Shown: in pieces, positions 16,948 through 26,793 of the stretch
Layout: every line of letters begins with the position of its first letter
How positions within the stretch are numbered: the stretch's first letter is position 1
Source of the DNA: an uncultured Clostridia bacterium
Lineage (GTDB): Bacteria > Bacillota > Clostridia > Oscillospirales > Ruminococcaceae
Reading direction: 5' to 3'
DNA length: 64,000 bases
Assembly: GCA_945910815.1 (NCBI GenBank)
Contig: CAMDZD010000009.1
Coordinates: forward strand, 1 to 64,000
Program-made: the position numbers and the translations under genes
The notes under the pieces: generated by a model
The model's input: the letters and a program-made list of their open reading frames with translations, nothing else
What the model was told of the DNA's origin: nothing
Databases searched by the model: none

Positions 16948-17873
16948 ACGTCCTCCTCAGGATTTTTCGGAATACAGGGTTTAAGAGCTTCAATTGCAAC
17001 TTCTATCTGCGAATCATCAGGTTCACGTGTTGTAATTCTCTGCATTGCAAGTCCGGGGGCGGAAAGTATTTTTGTAAACCAGTTGTCATTGTTTCCTGCA
17101 AGGCGTATGCACTCATAGGATATTCCGACTACTACGGGAAGCAACAAAATACTTGCAACAACTCTCTGCCATACTATTTTAAAAGGTATAAAGCACATTA
17201 CAAATATACTTACAATAAGAACGATAAATATAAAGCTTGTTCCGCATCTTTTGTGAAAGCGTGTCTGTTTTCTGACATTTTCGACAGTAAGGGGGAGCTT
17301 AGCCTCATGACATGCAATAGTCTTATGCTCTGCACCGTGATATTCATACTGCCTGCGAATATCCTTCATAAGAGCCGTAAGAGCCATATACGCTACAAAT
17401 AAAACTATCTTGACAATTCCCTCTACAAGTGAACGGAGTATTCTTGAATCAGTCAGAGGTTTAATAAATCCGACTATCCATTTCGGCAGAAACATAAACA
17501 ATCCGAGTGCAATTACTATTCCGAGAATCATTCCGACATACATCATAATACTTACAAGAGCATTTTCACCTTTTGTAAGTTCTTCTTCCTTTTCCTCGGG
17601 AGTCATCTGCTTGTCAGCGGATTTCATAAGATATTTATATCCCTTTACCATGGAGCTTACAAAGTTAAAGCTACCTCTTATAAACGGAGTTTTCTTGTAC
17701 CATGGAGCATTTTTTCCGTTTTTTTCCTCCCACGTTTCAACATCAATAGTACCGTCAGGGAGACGGCATGCCATTGCACCTGTATTGACTCCGAGCATCA
17801 TAATACCCTCAATAAGTGCCTGACCGCCTATTTTTGATTTGAATTTTTCATTGCTGTTATTTTGTCTGCTCAT
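16941..17873 (-). CDS. DUF1385 (YqhQ-like) membrane protein
   Basis: 310-aa protein with the DUF1385 opening IGGQALIEGIMMLGV and the conserved YHGAEHKTIACHE and FHKRCGTSF stretches. Four or so membrane helices lie in the central part. The biochemical role of this family is not established. In Firmicutes it is often encoded beside prmC and prfA, as here beside prmC. Its start overlaps the 3' end of the kinase gene. Confidence 0.9.
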   Translation of the reverse strand: MSRQNNSNEKFKSKIGGQALIEGIMMLGVNTGAMACRLPDGTIDVETWEEKNGKNAPWYKKTPFIRGSFNFVSSMVKGYKYLMKSADKQMTPEEKEEELTKGENALVSIMMYVGMILGIVIALGLFMFLPKWIVGFIKPLTDSRILRSLVEGIVKIVLFVAYMALTALMKDIRRQYEYHGAEHKTIACHEAKLPLTVENVRKQTRFHKRCGTSFIFIVLIVSIFVMCFIPFKIVWQRVVASILLLPVVVGISYECIRLAGNNDNWFTKILSAPGLAMQRITTREPDDSQIEVAIEALKPCIPKNPEEDVW

Positions 17874-19299
17874 TTGATTTTCCCTTTTCTGATTTTAGTC
17901 TGCTTTCAGCCGGAAGCGTAATAATAACAGTAGTTCCGACATTTTCCTTGCTTCTGACTTCAAGAGTACCTTTATGCATAGTGATTATTTCATCGGCAAC
18001 GGCAAGACCGATTCCCGAACCTCTGCGGGTATGATTTGCCTTGAAGAATTTAGTCTTTACTTTCGGCAAATCCGATTCCTTTATGCCACAGCCGGTATCA
18101 GCAACGGTAATTATTATCTTATCGCCTTTGCTTTTTGCCGTAACAGTGACAGTATCTCCGGCAGATGAATATTTTATAGCATTATCTATTATATTTATGA
18201 ATACCTGACGTATTCTGTTTTTATCCCCGAATACAAAAGGTAGCATATCAGGTTCATCATAAATTATTTTTATATTTTCACGCTTTGCCTTGTCACTGTA
18301 TATAAGCACAGCGTCACCGAGTTCGGCAAGTATATCCATAGTTGCACTCTGTAAAGTAAAATGGCCGTTCTGCATTCTTGAAAAGTCAAGAAGTTCCTCA
18401 ACCATCTGTGAAAGACGTTCAGTTTCGTTCATAATTACATTTATACCCTTTTTCATGGTATCTGAATCGGGGCAGTCATCATATGACATAGTTTCCGCCC
18501 AGCCCTTTATTGCAGTAAGAGGCGTGCGGAGTTCATGAGATACAGAGGAAATAAATTCATTTTTCATAGCTTCGGCATTCGAAAGTTCATCAGCCATATA
18601 GTTTATGCTTGTGCAGAGGTCGCCTATTTCGTCCTGACTGTTATTCTGTATTCTTACAGAAAAATCACCCATAGCATATTTTTTAGTAATACTGCTTATC
18701 TGCTGAATCGGCTTTAATATAGAACCTATGAAAAAAAATCCCGTAAACAGCATTATCAGAAGTATCATTATACATACGCCGGAAAAAACAAATATATAAT
18801 TTGATACGGCACTGTCAATTGCCGTAAGTGACACAACCATTCTTATTGCACTGTATTCGCTGTTTATAGAGGATATGGGAACGGATACCGCCATAATTTT
18901 TTCGCCTCTCGGAAGCTTTCCGACCCAGTAGCCGTTTTTTCCTCCGGAAACAATTTCATCATAATCCGGCATAGATACATCTTCATCGGGAGAAAATCCC
19001 GATGATGTAATAACTATTCTGCCCTTTGAATTTATTGCCATAAGTTCAATTTTATCTTTTTCGTTGAAATTTTCAAGAGTAGTACGGATTTCCGTATTGA
19101 AATTTGCGGAGCTGTCCTGAGCATGTATGCTGAGGGTACTTGTTACAGCATTTATTTTTGACAGCAGATACTGTCTTGCGGAACTGTAATAATAATTCTG
19201 TATGGCATATATAAAAGCCATTTCTATAACTATAAGAATTAAAAATACAAGTCCGAAATTGTTGAAAATCCAGCGTTTTGTAATACTTTTGCGAACCAT
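17857..19299 (-). CDS. Sensor histidine kinase
   Basis: 480-aa membrane kinase. TM1 is at about 13-33 and TM2 at about 168-192, separated by a 130-aa extracytoplasmic sensor domain; a HAMP domain follows, then the HisKA box SVSHELRTPL (His255) and a HATPase domain with N-box INIIDNAIKYS, VADTGCGI and GSGIGLAVAD. Abuts its response regulator (stop-start overlap at 19299), so the two form a two-component system. The signal is unknown. Confidence 0.93.
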   Translation of the reverse strand: MVRKSITKRWIFNNFGLVFLILIVIEMAFIYAIQNYYYSSARQYLLSKINAVTSTLSIHAQDSSANFNTEIRTTLENFNEKDKIELMAINSKGRIVITSSGFSPDEDVSMPDYDEIVSGGKNGYWVGKLPRGEKIMAVSVPISSINSEYSAIRMVVSLTAIDSAVSNYIFVFSGVCIMILLIMLFTGFFFIGSILKPIQQISSITKKYAMGDFSVRIQNNSQDEIGDLCTSINYMADELSNAEAMKNEFISSVSHELRTPLTAIKGWAETMSYDDCPDSDTMKKGINVIMNETERLSQMVEELLDFSRMQNGHFTLQSATMDILAELGDAVLIYSDKAKRENIKIIYDEPDMLPFVFGDKNRIRQVFINIIDNAIKYSSAGDTVTVTAKSKGDKIIITVADTGCGIKESDLPKVKTKFFKANHTRRGSGIGLAVADEIITMHKGTLEVRSKENVGTTVIITLPAESRLKSEKGKSNEQTK

Positions 19300-20003
19300 T
19301 ACTTTACGTCATTCCATTTATATCCATATCCCCATATAGTCATTATGTATCTGGGATTTGAGGGTTCTTCTTCAATTTTCATTCTTATACGTCTTATATT
19401 TACATCAACTATTTTATCATCGCCGTAATAGCTCTCGCCCCATATGTGATTAAGTATGCTTGAACGGTCAAGAGCCGTATTTTTATTTTTCATAAAATAT
19501 TCAAGAATCTGATATTCGACCTGTGTCAAGTCAATGGGAACACCGTTTTTTGATACAGTACGGCTTTTAAGATTAAGCACAAAAGGCCCTGACTCAACTA
19601 TTGAAAGGCTGTTTTCGTCCTTGATAAAGCTCATACATACACGCCTGTATATAGCATCAACCCTTGCAGTAAGTTCAGAAGGCGAAAAGGGTTTCGTGAT
19701 ATAGTCATCAGCACCAATCATAAGACCGCTTACCTTATCCATTTCCTGCGACCTTGCAGTAAGCATTATAATTCCGAGAGTGGAGCTTTTTTCACGTAAT
19801 TTTTTACACACCTGAAAGCCGTCTATGCCCGGCATCATAATATCAAGCAGGACTATATCAAAATCGCCCTGTTCCTTTTCAAAGGTTTCAAGAGCCGATT
19901 CACCGCAGTTTACATCAACTACTTCATATCCGGCACGCCTTAAATTTATAACCACAAATTCTCTTATAGGGTCTTCATCTTCGCATACAAGAATACGTTT
20001 CAA
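19299..20003 (-). CDS. OmpR/PhoB-family response regulator
   Basis: Receiver domain with EDED acidic pocket, phosphoacceptor in VLLDIMMPG (Asp54 counted from the TTG start), TAR and ITKP, followed by a winged-helix DNA-binding domain (VDVNIRRIRMKI, GYGYKW). I prefer a TTG start at 20003 because an AGGAG sits 8 bases before it; an ATG at 20021 would lie upstream of that site. Partner of the adjacent kinase. Confidence 0.92.
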   Translation of the reverse strand: MKRILVCEDEDPIREFVVINLRRAGYEVVDVNCGESALETFEKEQGDFDIVLLDIMMPGIDGFQVCKKLREKSSTLGIIMLTARSQEMDKVSGLMIGADDYITKPFSPSELTARVDAIYRRVCMSFIKDENSLSIVESGPFVLNLKSRTVSKNGVPIDLTQVEYQILEYFMKNKNTALDRSSILNHIWGESYYGDDKIVDVNIRRIRMKIEEEPSNPRYIMTIWGYGYKWNDVK

Positions 20004-20024
20004 AATATCATCTCCTGTCATATT

Positions 20025-21326
20025 TTATTCTGTAAATCTGAAACAGAGTGCTGTTTCTCCCAGAGCGAGAGAAAGATTATTATTCTTAGCTTCCGGAACA
20101 TATGCCATATATGAAGTTTCACCGTTTGTACGAATCAGCTGATACCCCGATGAAATATGGTCGTTTTCGGAGGCTGAATCATATGATATATATATCCGTA
20201 GAAGTTCTTCGCCCTTTGAGCCGTCATCTTTATATTCCGTAAATACAAGCTCCTCATTTATAACATCTTTTTTGACGGTTACATGGTTTATCCACCTTTC
20301 GGGAAAGATAAACATATAACCTTCGGCAATGCTGTAATATCCGGAATACTTTCTTTCAAGCTCCGAACCGTTATATATATACCATTCAGTCATTTTAATC
20401 TGTTCACTTTCGGGAACATCGTCATATCCTATAAACTGTGTCTGAACGGGAATTTCATATATTCCGTCACTGTCAATATCAATTGTATTTAATCCTGAAG
20501 CCCTTACCGTTTTCAGACTGTCATCGGGATTTGAAAATACTTTATTAAGTCCCGAAGAATCCATATATATAATATCAGTCTGAATAAATCCCGAACCCGA
20601 TACGGCATCTATATAAAGACCTGTTCTCTGATTTCCGATATTTCCGTATACAAGACGGTCAAATTCGGTAAAATTGCCGTTCAGTTCGGTTTTGTATTCA
20701 TGATATTTTCCTTCGCTGTCAAGCTTATAAGTAGCTGATACGGCAGGCGATGACGATGAACCGTGCAGAATAAGAAATTCATTCATATTATCCTTATCCA
20801 TGTCGGTAACGTCCATAAAGGAATATACAGATGAAAAGGTTTTTTCAATAATTCCCTCACGGTAAGTATATATAGATGCTGACTTCTCGGAATTGTTTAT
20901 AAGACTGCTCCCGATAATTATATTCGTTCTGTCGTTTTCACCGAGCTTTGATATTATTACCTTTTCAATATCTGAACCCTCTGCGGAGGTATCGCATACT
21001 GACTGCCATTTATCGTTGAAATGGTCAAGAACATTTATTCTCAAAGTATTCTCATTGATAGTAAGACCTTTTTTCTCATAGAATACTATTGATTCATTTT
21101 CACCGTCACCGTCAATATCTTCTATTATGAATGCTGAAAGATACTTGCCGGATTTCGGATATTTAAGATTTATTGCCGAACCTGTTGTATCGGTCAGAGC
21201 ATTATAAATCTGTTCCTGTTCGACACTAAGCTTAGGAGGGGTAAGAAGATTGTCTATGCTTGTACCGAACGAACAGCCTGTTATAAAAATAACTGTCAGA
21301 ATTATGCAGATTATTTTAATTTTCAC
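20025..21326 (-). CDS. Lipoprotein with FG-GAP/VCBS-like repeats
   Basis: 433-aa secreted lipoprotein, N-terminus MKIKIICIILTVIFITGC with a lipobox Cys18. Repeats with the motif D-x-D-x-D/N-x-x-x-E (EDIDGDGENES, DMDKDNMNE, DIDSDGIYE) resemble FG-GAP-type beta-propeller or Ca-binding repeats. Encoded directly upstream of the two-component system, so it may be an accessory sensor or a target, but function is unknown. Confidence 0.75.
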   Translation of the reverse strand: MKIKIICIILTVIFITGCSFGTSIDNLLTPPKLSVEQEQIYNALTDTTGSAINLKYPKSGKYLSAFIIEDIDGDGENESIVFYEKKGLTINENTLRINVLDHFNDKWQSVCDTSAEGSDIEKVIISKLGENDRTNIIIGSSLINNSEKSASIYTYREGIIEKTFSSVYSFMDVTDMDKDNMNEFLILHGSSSSPAVSATYKLDSEGKYHEYKTELNGNFTEFDRLVYGNIGNQRTGLYIDAVSGSGFIQTDIIYMDSSGLNKVFSNPDDSLKTVRASGLNTIDIDSDGIYEIPVQTQFIGYDDVPESEQIKMTEWYIYNGSELERKYSGYYSIAEGYMFIFPERWINHVTVKKDVINEELVFTEYKDDGSKGEELLRIYISYDSASENDHISSGYQLIRTNGETSYMAYVPEAKNNNLSLALGETALCFRFTE

Positions 21327-21334
21327 GTTTTTTA

Positions 21335-22690
21335 TTATCTTTCAGAAATAGAAACATATTTCTTGCTTTTTGCAATGGCTTTGTATGCGGGACGGATAAT
21401 TCTTCCGCCTGTAAGGATTTCCTCCATACGATGAGCAGACCAGCCGGCAATTCTTGCAACAGCGAAAAGCGGTGTAAACAAATCATCAGGGATTCCCAAC
21501 ATTCTGTAAACAAGTCCGGAATACATATCAACATTTGCACACATAACCTTACTGCTACCCTTAACTTTTTTGAATACTTCAGGAGTAAGTCTTTCAACAG
21601 TATCAAGAAGTTTAAATTCGGCTTCTATTTCTCTGCCCTTAGCGAGTTCAAAAGCCTTTCTCTTGAGTATGCATGCTCTCGGGTCTGATATGGTATATAC
21701 AGCATGTCCCATACCGTAAATAAGTCCGGAACGGTCATAAGCCTCTTTTTTGATGACTTTTGTCATATAGTCGGCAACTTCGCCCTCATTGTCCCAGTGC
21801 CTGATATTTTCCTTGAAATTGTCAAGCATTTTGATTACCTTGATATTAGCACCGCCGTGACGGTGACCTTTCAAGGCACATATAGCTCCGGAGTATGCGG
21901 AATACGGGTCAGTTCCGGAAGATGTCAGAACACGGCATGTAAATGTAGAGTTGTTTCCTCCTCCGTGTTCAGCCTGAAGCATAAGGAGTATATCAAGGAG
22001 CTGTGCCTCCTGTTTTGTATACTGTCTGTCAGTACGGAGAAGTGACAGAATTGTCTGTGCTGTGTTTTCCTCATAATTAATAGGGTGCATAATCATGCTT
22101 TCATTGTCATAATGACGCTTTTTAACCTGATAAGCATTTGTCATAATTACGGGAAGCTTGGCAATAAGGCTTATTGCCGTACGCATTTCGTTATCGAGTT
22201 CCTTTCCCTCGCTCTCATCGTCATATGAATACAAAGCAAGAACGGAACGTGCAAGCTTATTCATAATATTATTCGAGGGGGCTTTAAGAATCATATCTTC
22301 AACAAATCCGGAAGGCAAATCACGTTTAAGCGAAAGATATGTGTTAAAGGATTCAAGCTCTTTTACTGACGGCAGATGTCCGAAAAGAAGAAGAAAAACA
22401 GTTTCTTCATAGCCGTATCTGTCCTCTTTTTCAACATTGGAAACCAAATCCTCTATATTATAGCCTCTGTATATAAGCTGTCCGGGGATAGGTTCAACTT
22501 CGCCTTCATTCATGACATAGCCATGTACATTACAGATGTTTGTAATTCCTGCAACAACACCAGTACCGTCACTGTTACGCAGACCTCTTTTCACCTGAAA
22601 TTTTTCATAGAGACCCTGTTCGATTGAAGAATTTTTTTTAAGCTCACTGCATAAGCTTGTAACATCAGCACCTGAAATAAATGCTCCCAT
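21335..22690 (-). CDS. gltA: Citrate/2-methylcitrate synthase
   Basis: 451-aa enzyme condensing oxaloacetate and acetyl-CoA. Signature regions are LQAEHGGGNNSTFTCRV, GHRHGGAN and GMGHAVYTISDPRA, containing the catalytic His residues and the CoA-site area. The ATG at 22690 has GGGAG 8 bases upstream; a GTG 9 bases further upstream would leave too little room. In anaerobes it serves glutamate synthesis through a partial TCA cycle. Confidence 0.93.
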   Translation of the reverse strand: MGAFISGADVTSLCSELKKNSSIEQGLYEKFQVKRGLRNSDGTGVVAGITNICNVHGYVMNEGEVEPIPGQLIYRGYNIEDLVSNVEKEDRYGYEETVFLLLFGHLPSVKELESFNTYLSLKRDLPSGFVEDMILKAPSNNIMNKLARSVLALYSYDDESEGKELDNEMRTAISLIAKLPVIMTNAYQVKKRHYDNESMIMHPINYEENTAQTILSLLRTDRQYTKQEAQLLDILLMLQAEHGGGNNSTFTCRVLTSSGTDPYSAYSGAICALKGHRHGGANIKVIKMLDNFKENIRHWDNEGEVADYMTKVIKKEAYDRSGLIYGMGHAVYTISDPRACILKRKAFELAKGREIEAEFKLLDTVERLTPEVFKKVKGSSKVMCANVDMYSGLVYRMLGIPDDLFTPLFAVARIAGWSAHRMEEILTGGRIIRPAYKAIAKSKKYVSISER

Positions 22691-22721
22691 GTGATTCACT
22701 CCCTTTAAGAATTATTAACTT

Positions 22722-22750
22722 ATTATACACCTTTTTTTGATATATGTCAA
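22722..22750 (-). promoter_or_regulatory. Promoter of gltA
   Basis: TTGACA (22745-22750), 17-base spacer, TATAAT (22722-22727) on the minus strand: perfect consensus. Confidence 0.8.
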
Positions 22751-22784
22751 CCATTGAAAAAAAATGAAAGGAAATAAAATAAAT

Positions 22785-23774
22785 ATGAAAAGATACATAT
22801 CATTTATAACATTTTTGACGCTTACAGTAACAATTATTCCGGCAATACCGGTATATATATCAGGAAACAGTACATATTCCGAAACGGAAAAACCGGAGAA
22901 ATCCGAAAAGGAGACAGAGGAATATTATAATATTCTTGATGTGTCAACAGGTGAAGTTTTAAAAGTGAGCAAGCTTGACTATATAACAGGTGCAGTATGT
23001 GCGGAAATGCCTGCAACCTTTGAAACAGAGGCACTCAAGGCACAGGCTGTCACAGCACATACATATGCGGAAAGGCAGTGTATGCGTGAAAGGGAAAATC
23101 CGACTCCTGAGCTTTGCGGAGCTGATTTTTCAAATGATACGAATAAATTTCAGGGATATTTCACAGTCAATCAGGCGAAACAGTTCTACAAGGAAAATTT
23201 TGACCTCTATTACAGTAAAATCTCTGATGCTGTTTCGGAAGTATGGGACTATACAATATATTACGATGACGAGCCTATAATATCAGCTTTTCATTCGATG
23301 TCATCGGGAAAAACTGAAAGTGCCGAAAATGTATGGGGAAGTGATATTGAATATTTAAAATCAGTAGACAGTCCGCAGGACATTTCAGCTCCGAAATATC
23401 TCGAAGAAACAGAATATGACTGCGAAACGATAAAAAACAAGCTGATTTCAGAATATCCCGAAATTCAGCTTGATGATGATTATACAAAATGGTTTGAAAT
23501 AAAAGAAGTATCCGATGCCGGAACAGTTCTTTCATTAAGAGCCGGAGACATCGAAATCACCGGAAATGATTTGCGTTCCGTATTGCTTCTGCGTTCAGCC
23601 GTATTTGAAATAGAGTGTAAGGACAACAAATTTATATTCACAACAAAGGGATACGGTCATTGTGTAGGAATGAGTCAGTACGGAGCAAATGCTATGGCAC
23701 AGGAGGGAAAAACGTGGCGTGAAATTTTAGAACATTATTATTCCGGCTGTACCATATCAAAGGAAAAAGATTAG
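22785..23774 (+). CDS. spoIID: SpoIID/LytB-domain protein (stage II sporulation protein D-like)
   Basis: About 329 aa with an N-terminal signal anchor. The SpoIID domain shows [19 protein letters not shown] (catalytic Glu region), [16 protein letters not shown] and the C-terminal [17 protein letters not shown]. SpoIID is a peptidoglycan lytic transglycosylase needed for engulfment in endospore formers. The ATG at 22785 is preceded by GAAAGGAAAT and begins MKRYISF with a clean signal sequence; an ATG at 22764 lacks a comparable site. Supports a spore-forming host. Confidence 0.9.
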   Translation: MKRYISFITFLTLTVTIIPAIPVYISGNSTYSETEKPEKSEKETEEYYNILDVSTGEVLKVSKLDYITGAVCAEMPATFETEALKAQAVTAHTYAERQCMRERENPTPELCGADFSNDTNKFQGYFTVNQAKQFYKENFDLYYSKISDAVSEVWDYTIYYDDEPIISAFHSMSSGKTESAENVWGSDIEYLKSVDSPQDISAPKYLEETEYDCETIKNKLISEYPEIQLDDDYTKWFEIKEVSDAGTVLSLRAGDIEITGNDLRSVLLLRSAVFEIECKDNKFIFTTKGYGHCVGMSQYGANAMAQEGKTWREILEHYYSGCTISKEKD

Positions 23775-25207
23775 TTTTTCATCTCGAAATTTTCACCGAG
23801 AATATCCTTGTTTTCATCGAGGACAGGCTGAATAAATTCGGAAATAAATTCCTCAACCTGCTGTTCACTTCTGCCTGTATAGTTTTCGGGTTTAAGAACA
23901 GCGTCCATTTCTTCCTTTGTAGTCATAAACATAGGGTCATTAACGATAAGTTCGCAGAGATTGTTTTTCTTTCCGTAGAGCTTAACCTGTTCGCCGGCAG
24001 TCATTGAATATTCACGGATTCTCTCATGAAGTTCCTGACGGTTACCGCCCTTCTTGACAGCGTCCATCATAACATTTTCAGTAGCCATAAACGGCAGTTC
24101 ATTCATAACACGCTGTTTTATAACTTCAGGATATACTATAAGACCGTCAGTTACATTCATCATAATATTGAGTATAGCATCAACGCCGAGGAATGCCTCT
24201 GCAATGGAAATTCTCTTGTTAGCAGAATCGTCAAGTGTTCTTTCAAACCACTGTGTTCCTGCTGTAAATGCAGGGTTAAGGCTGTCAATCATGACATATC
24301 TTGCAAGAGATGTAATTCTTTCACATCTCATAGGATTTCTCTTGTATGCCATAGCTGATGAGCCAATCTGTTTTGATTCACGTGGTTCTTCCATTTCCTT
24401 GAAGCTCTGGAGTATTCTCATATCGTTTGAGAATTTGCTTGCTGACTGTGCAATACCGCTTAAAACGGAAAGTATCTGTGAATCAATTTTTCTTGAATAT
24501 GTCTGACCTGATACAGGTACAACGCCATCGAATCCCATTTCATCGGCAATCATTCTTTCAAGTTCCTTAACCTTTGAAGAATCTCCCTCAAAGAGTTCCA
24601 TAAATGATGCCTGAGTGCCGGTAGTACCCTTTGAACCGAGAAGCTTAAGATTAGCTATTCTGAAATCAAGGTCATTCAAATCCATAAGAAGTTCATTAAT
24701 CCAGAGAGTAGCTCTCTTTCCTACGGTAGTAAGCTGTGCGGGCTGAAGATGAGTATATGCAAGGCATGGCATAGCTTTATATTTCATAGCGAAATCAGAA
24801 AGATTTGCTATAACGTTTATCAGCTTTCTGCGTACGACCTTAAGGGCATCACGCATAACAATTATATCGGTATTGTCACCGACATAGCATGAAGTAGCAC
24901 CGAGGTGTATAATTCCGGCAGCTTCAGGACATACAAGTCCATAGGTATATACATGAGCCATAACGTCATGGCGTACAAGTTTTTCACGTTCCGAAGCAAC
25001 TTCATAATCAATATCGTTGATATGTTCCTCAAGCTGTTTCACCTGAGCTTCAGTTACAGGAAGTCCGAGTTTCATTTCAGCACGTGCAAGAGCAACCCAG
25101 AGTTTTCGCCATGTTGTAAACTTCTTGTCAGCTGAAAATATATACTGCATTTCCTCGCTGGCATAACGTGTACAGAACGGGCTTTCATAGCTGTTAGTAT
25201 TATTCAT
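23771..25207 (-). CDS. purB: Adenylosuccinate lyase
   Basis: 478-aa fumarase/aspartase-superfamily enzyme acting twice in purine synthesis (SAICAR and adenylosuccinate cleavage). Conserved segments are [22 protein letters not shown] and the superfamily signature [13 protein letters not shown]. The longer, eukaryote-like ADSL type is typical for Clostridia. It converges on spoIID with a 4-base overlap of 3' ends and has its own promoter. Confidence 0.95.
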   Translation of the reverse strand: MNNTNSYESPFCTRYASEEMQYIFSADKKFTTWRKLWVALARAEMKLGLPVTEAQVKQLEEHINDIDYEVASEREKLVRHDVMAHVYTYGLVCPEAAGIIHLGATSCYVGDNTDIIVMRDALKVVRRKLINVIANLSDFAMKYKAMPCLAYTHLQPAQLTTVGKRATLWINELLMDLNDLDFRIANLKLLGSKGTTGTQASFMELFEGDSSKVKELERMIADEMGFDGVVPVSGQTYSRKIDSQILSVLSGIAQSASKFSNDMRILQSFKEMEEPRESKQIGSSAMAYKRNPMRCERITSLARYVMIDSLNPAFTAGTQWFERTLDDSANKRISIAEAFLGVDAILNIMMNVTDGLIVYPEVIKQRVMNELPFMATENVMMDAVKKGGNRQELHERIREYSMTAGEQVKLYGKKNNLCELIVNDPMFMTTKEEMDAVLKPENYTGRSEQQVEEFISEFIQPVLDENKDILGENFEMKN

Positions 25208-25258
25208 TTAGAAAAAATCCTCCTTTTTTCAAAAAAACTGCAAAACAGCTTTTTTTCA

Positions 25259-25287
25259 ATTATATCATTATTTCCGGAGAATGTCAA
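25259..25287 (-). promoter_or_regulatory. Promoter of purB
   Basis: TTGACA (25282-25287), 17 bases, TATAAA (25259-25264) on the minus strand. No purine-riboswitch-like fold is apparent in the roughly 45-base leader. Confidence 0.7.
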
Positions 25288-25289
25288 CT

Positions 25290-25955
25290 TTATTTTGACA
25301 ATTTCAGGAAATCCGTTCTGCAATATGTAAGGCAGAATATTTTTCCTGCACCGTTATTTTTAAGCAGTCGGGAAATTTCTGAAAGTGTACTTCCGGTAGT
25401 GCATACATCGTCTATTAAAATTATATTTTTTCCGGAAATTTTCTCCGGATTTTTTAATGCAAATGCATTTTTCAGATTGGATTTTCTTTCATTTTTGGAA
25501 AGCTCTTTCTGATGAGGTGTTTTTCTGATTTTGAAAACAATATTGAATTTGTGCGGTATTCCGGAAATATGCGAAATTTCGCTTGCTATGAGTTCACACT
25601 GATTATATCCTCTTTTAGCCTTGTCCGATTTGTACATGGGAACGGGTATTATAAAATCAATATGTTCCGAAACAAGGTATTTTTTTATAAGCTCCGAAAT
25701 TCCGATTGCAAAGGCATAAGGAGCGTTTCCTCCCTTATCCTTGAGGGTAAAAACTGCCGGAGATATATTTTCATCATAAATGCAGACCGACATGCTGAAA
25801 TCGCTGTACTGAATATCAAAGGATTCTTCAAGAAAATTTATATTTTCACGGCATTTCTGACAGAAATCGTCCGTATATCCTATAAAATCACCGCATACCG
25901 GACAGCGTGACGGATAAATCAAATCCAGAACGAACCGGATATATTTATAAATCAT
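25290..25955 (-). CDS. comF: ComF-family phosphoribosyltransferase-like protein
   Basis: 221 aa. N-terminal four-Cys zinc finger (CPVCG and CQKC), then a type I phosphoribosyltransferase fold with the PRPP loop IILIDDVCTTGST. ComF supports DNA uptake and single-strand handling in competence. Its start overlaps the preceding XRE gene by 11 bases, so they are co-transcribed. Confidence 0.88.
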   Translation of the reverse strand: MIYKYIRFVLDLIYPSRCPVCGDFIGYTDDFCQKCRENINFLEESFDIQYSDFSMSVCIYDENISPAVFTLKDKGGNAPYAFAIGISELIKKYLVSEHIDFIIPVPMYKSDKAKRGYNQCELIASEISHISGIPHKFNIVFKIRKTPHQKELSKNERKSNLKNAFALKNPEKISGKNIILIDDVCTTGSTLSEISRLLKNNGAGKIFCLTYCRTDFLKLSK

Positions 25956-26181
25956 CAGTTTTTTTCGCTTTCGGATAGGGTCGGGGATTGTCTGTAAGTC
26001 CGAGAATATAGTCAGTGCTTGTATTATAAAGAACTGCGAGCTTGATTACAAAATCAACCGGTATCGGTCGCAGTCCACGTTCATATTTTGAATATAATGA
26101 CTGGTCACAGAAAAGATATTCTGAAATTTCTTTCTGCGTCTTGTCATTGTCTTCACGGAGATTTCTTATTCTTCTGAACAC
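25945..26181 (-). CDS. XRE-family helix-turn-helix regulator
   Basis: 78-aa protein with a canonical HTH_3 fold (IRNLREDNDKTQKEISEYL, QSLYSKYERGLRPIPVD). GAGGTGA precedes the ATG. A perfect GGACAATATGTCC palindrome lies upstream and may be its operator. It overlaps comF. Confidence 0.85.
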   Translation of the reverse strand: MFRRIRNLREDNDKTQKEISEYLFCDQSLYSKYERGLRPIPVDFVIKLAVLYNTSTDYILGLTDNPRPYPKAKKTDDL

Positions 26182-26230
26182 ATTCCGTCACCTCAGATTA
26201 ATTATAAGGCACACAGAAAGCATTTTTTTG

Positions 26231-26249
26231 ATTATAGGACAATATGTCC
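26231..26249 (-). promoter_or_regulatory. Putative XRE operator overlapping promoter
   Basis: Perfect palindrome GGACAATATGTCC (26237-26249) directly next to a minus-strand TATAAT (26231-26236), placing it between -35 and -10 ahead of the XRE/comF genes. Consistent with autorepression. Confidence 0.5.
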
Positions 26250-26268
26250 GCTAATCTGTATAAAATAA

Positions 26269-26288
26269 GGGCGGATTTTTCACCGCCC
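26269..26288 (-). terminator. Terminator of the small lipoprotein gene
   Basis: GGGCGG/CCGCCC stem-loop. Read on the minus strand it follows the lipoprotein stop at 26300 after a T-rich run. Confidence 0.55.
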
Positions 26289-26299
26289 GAATAAAAAAA

Positions 26300-26659
26300 T
26301 TATCGGTTTCTCTCTCTGGGAGCTGTTGAAGTACCGTTATCGTTATTATTGCCGTCACCTGTTATTCCGTCAATAATATCCCTTGTGGCATCTCCTGCAC
26401 CTTCAATTATGTCCTCTCCGGCAGATTCCACATTATCTATAAAGCCATCACCGTCATTGTCAATATTACTGTTATAATTATGGTCTGTCGTTACGGTGTG
26501 AGTTTCAGTTACAGTTTCTTTTTCTGATGTTTCGCCCGTATTCACAGCTGTAGAATCTGATGAACTGCTATTGTTATTGTTTTTATTATTGTTCCCGCAC
26601 CCTGTAAAAGCCGTGCAAATCAGAAGCATTGAGGCACTTAATGCAAAAAGCTTTTTCAT
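26300..26659 (-). CDS. Small lipoprotein with acidic, Asn/Ser/Thr-rich body
   Basis: 119 aa from the ATG at 26659 (AAAGGA upstream). Signal peptide ends in lipobox FTGC. The rest is low-complexity, with NNNKNNNNSSSS, a run of Thr, and an IDNDGDGFID segment resembling a Ca-binding loop, ending RERNR. No enzymatic motif; surface-exposed lipoprotein of unknown function. Confidence 0.75.
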   Translation of the reverse strand: MKKLFALSASMLLICTAFTGCGNNNKNNNNSSSSDSTAVNTGETSEKETVTETHTVTTDHNYNSNIDNDGDGFIDNVESAGEDIIEGAGDATRDIIDGITGDGNNNDNGTSTAPRERNR

Positions 26660-26758
26660 ATTCAAAAATCCTTTCATATTTTATTGCGGAATCGGTTTCC
26701 ACAATGTAAAAATATTATTTACAGATTTTTTGAAATTATCAGCATAAAAATCAAAAAA

Positions 26759-26793
26759 GTTTTCAACACTTTTTTCAACAAAAAGTTGAAAAC
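26759..26793 (-). terminator. Terminator of ytaF
   Basis: Inverted repeat GTTTTCAAC/GTTGAAAAC starting right at the ytaF stop, followed on the minus strand by TTTTTTGATTTTT. Confidence 0.75.

Noticed and set aside
22691..22699. GTG at 22699 as gltA start
   Set aside because: It would leave almost no space after GGGAG; the ATG at 22690 has normal spacing.
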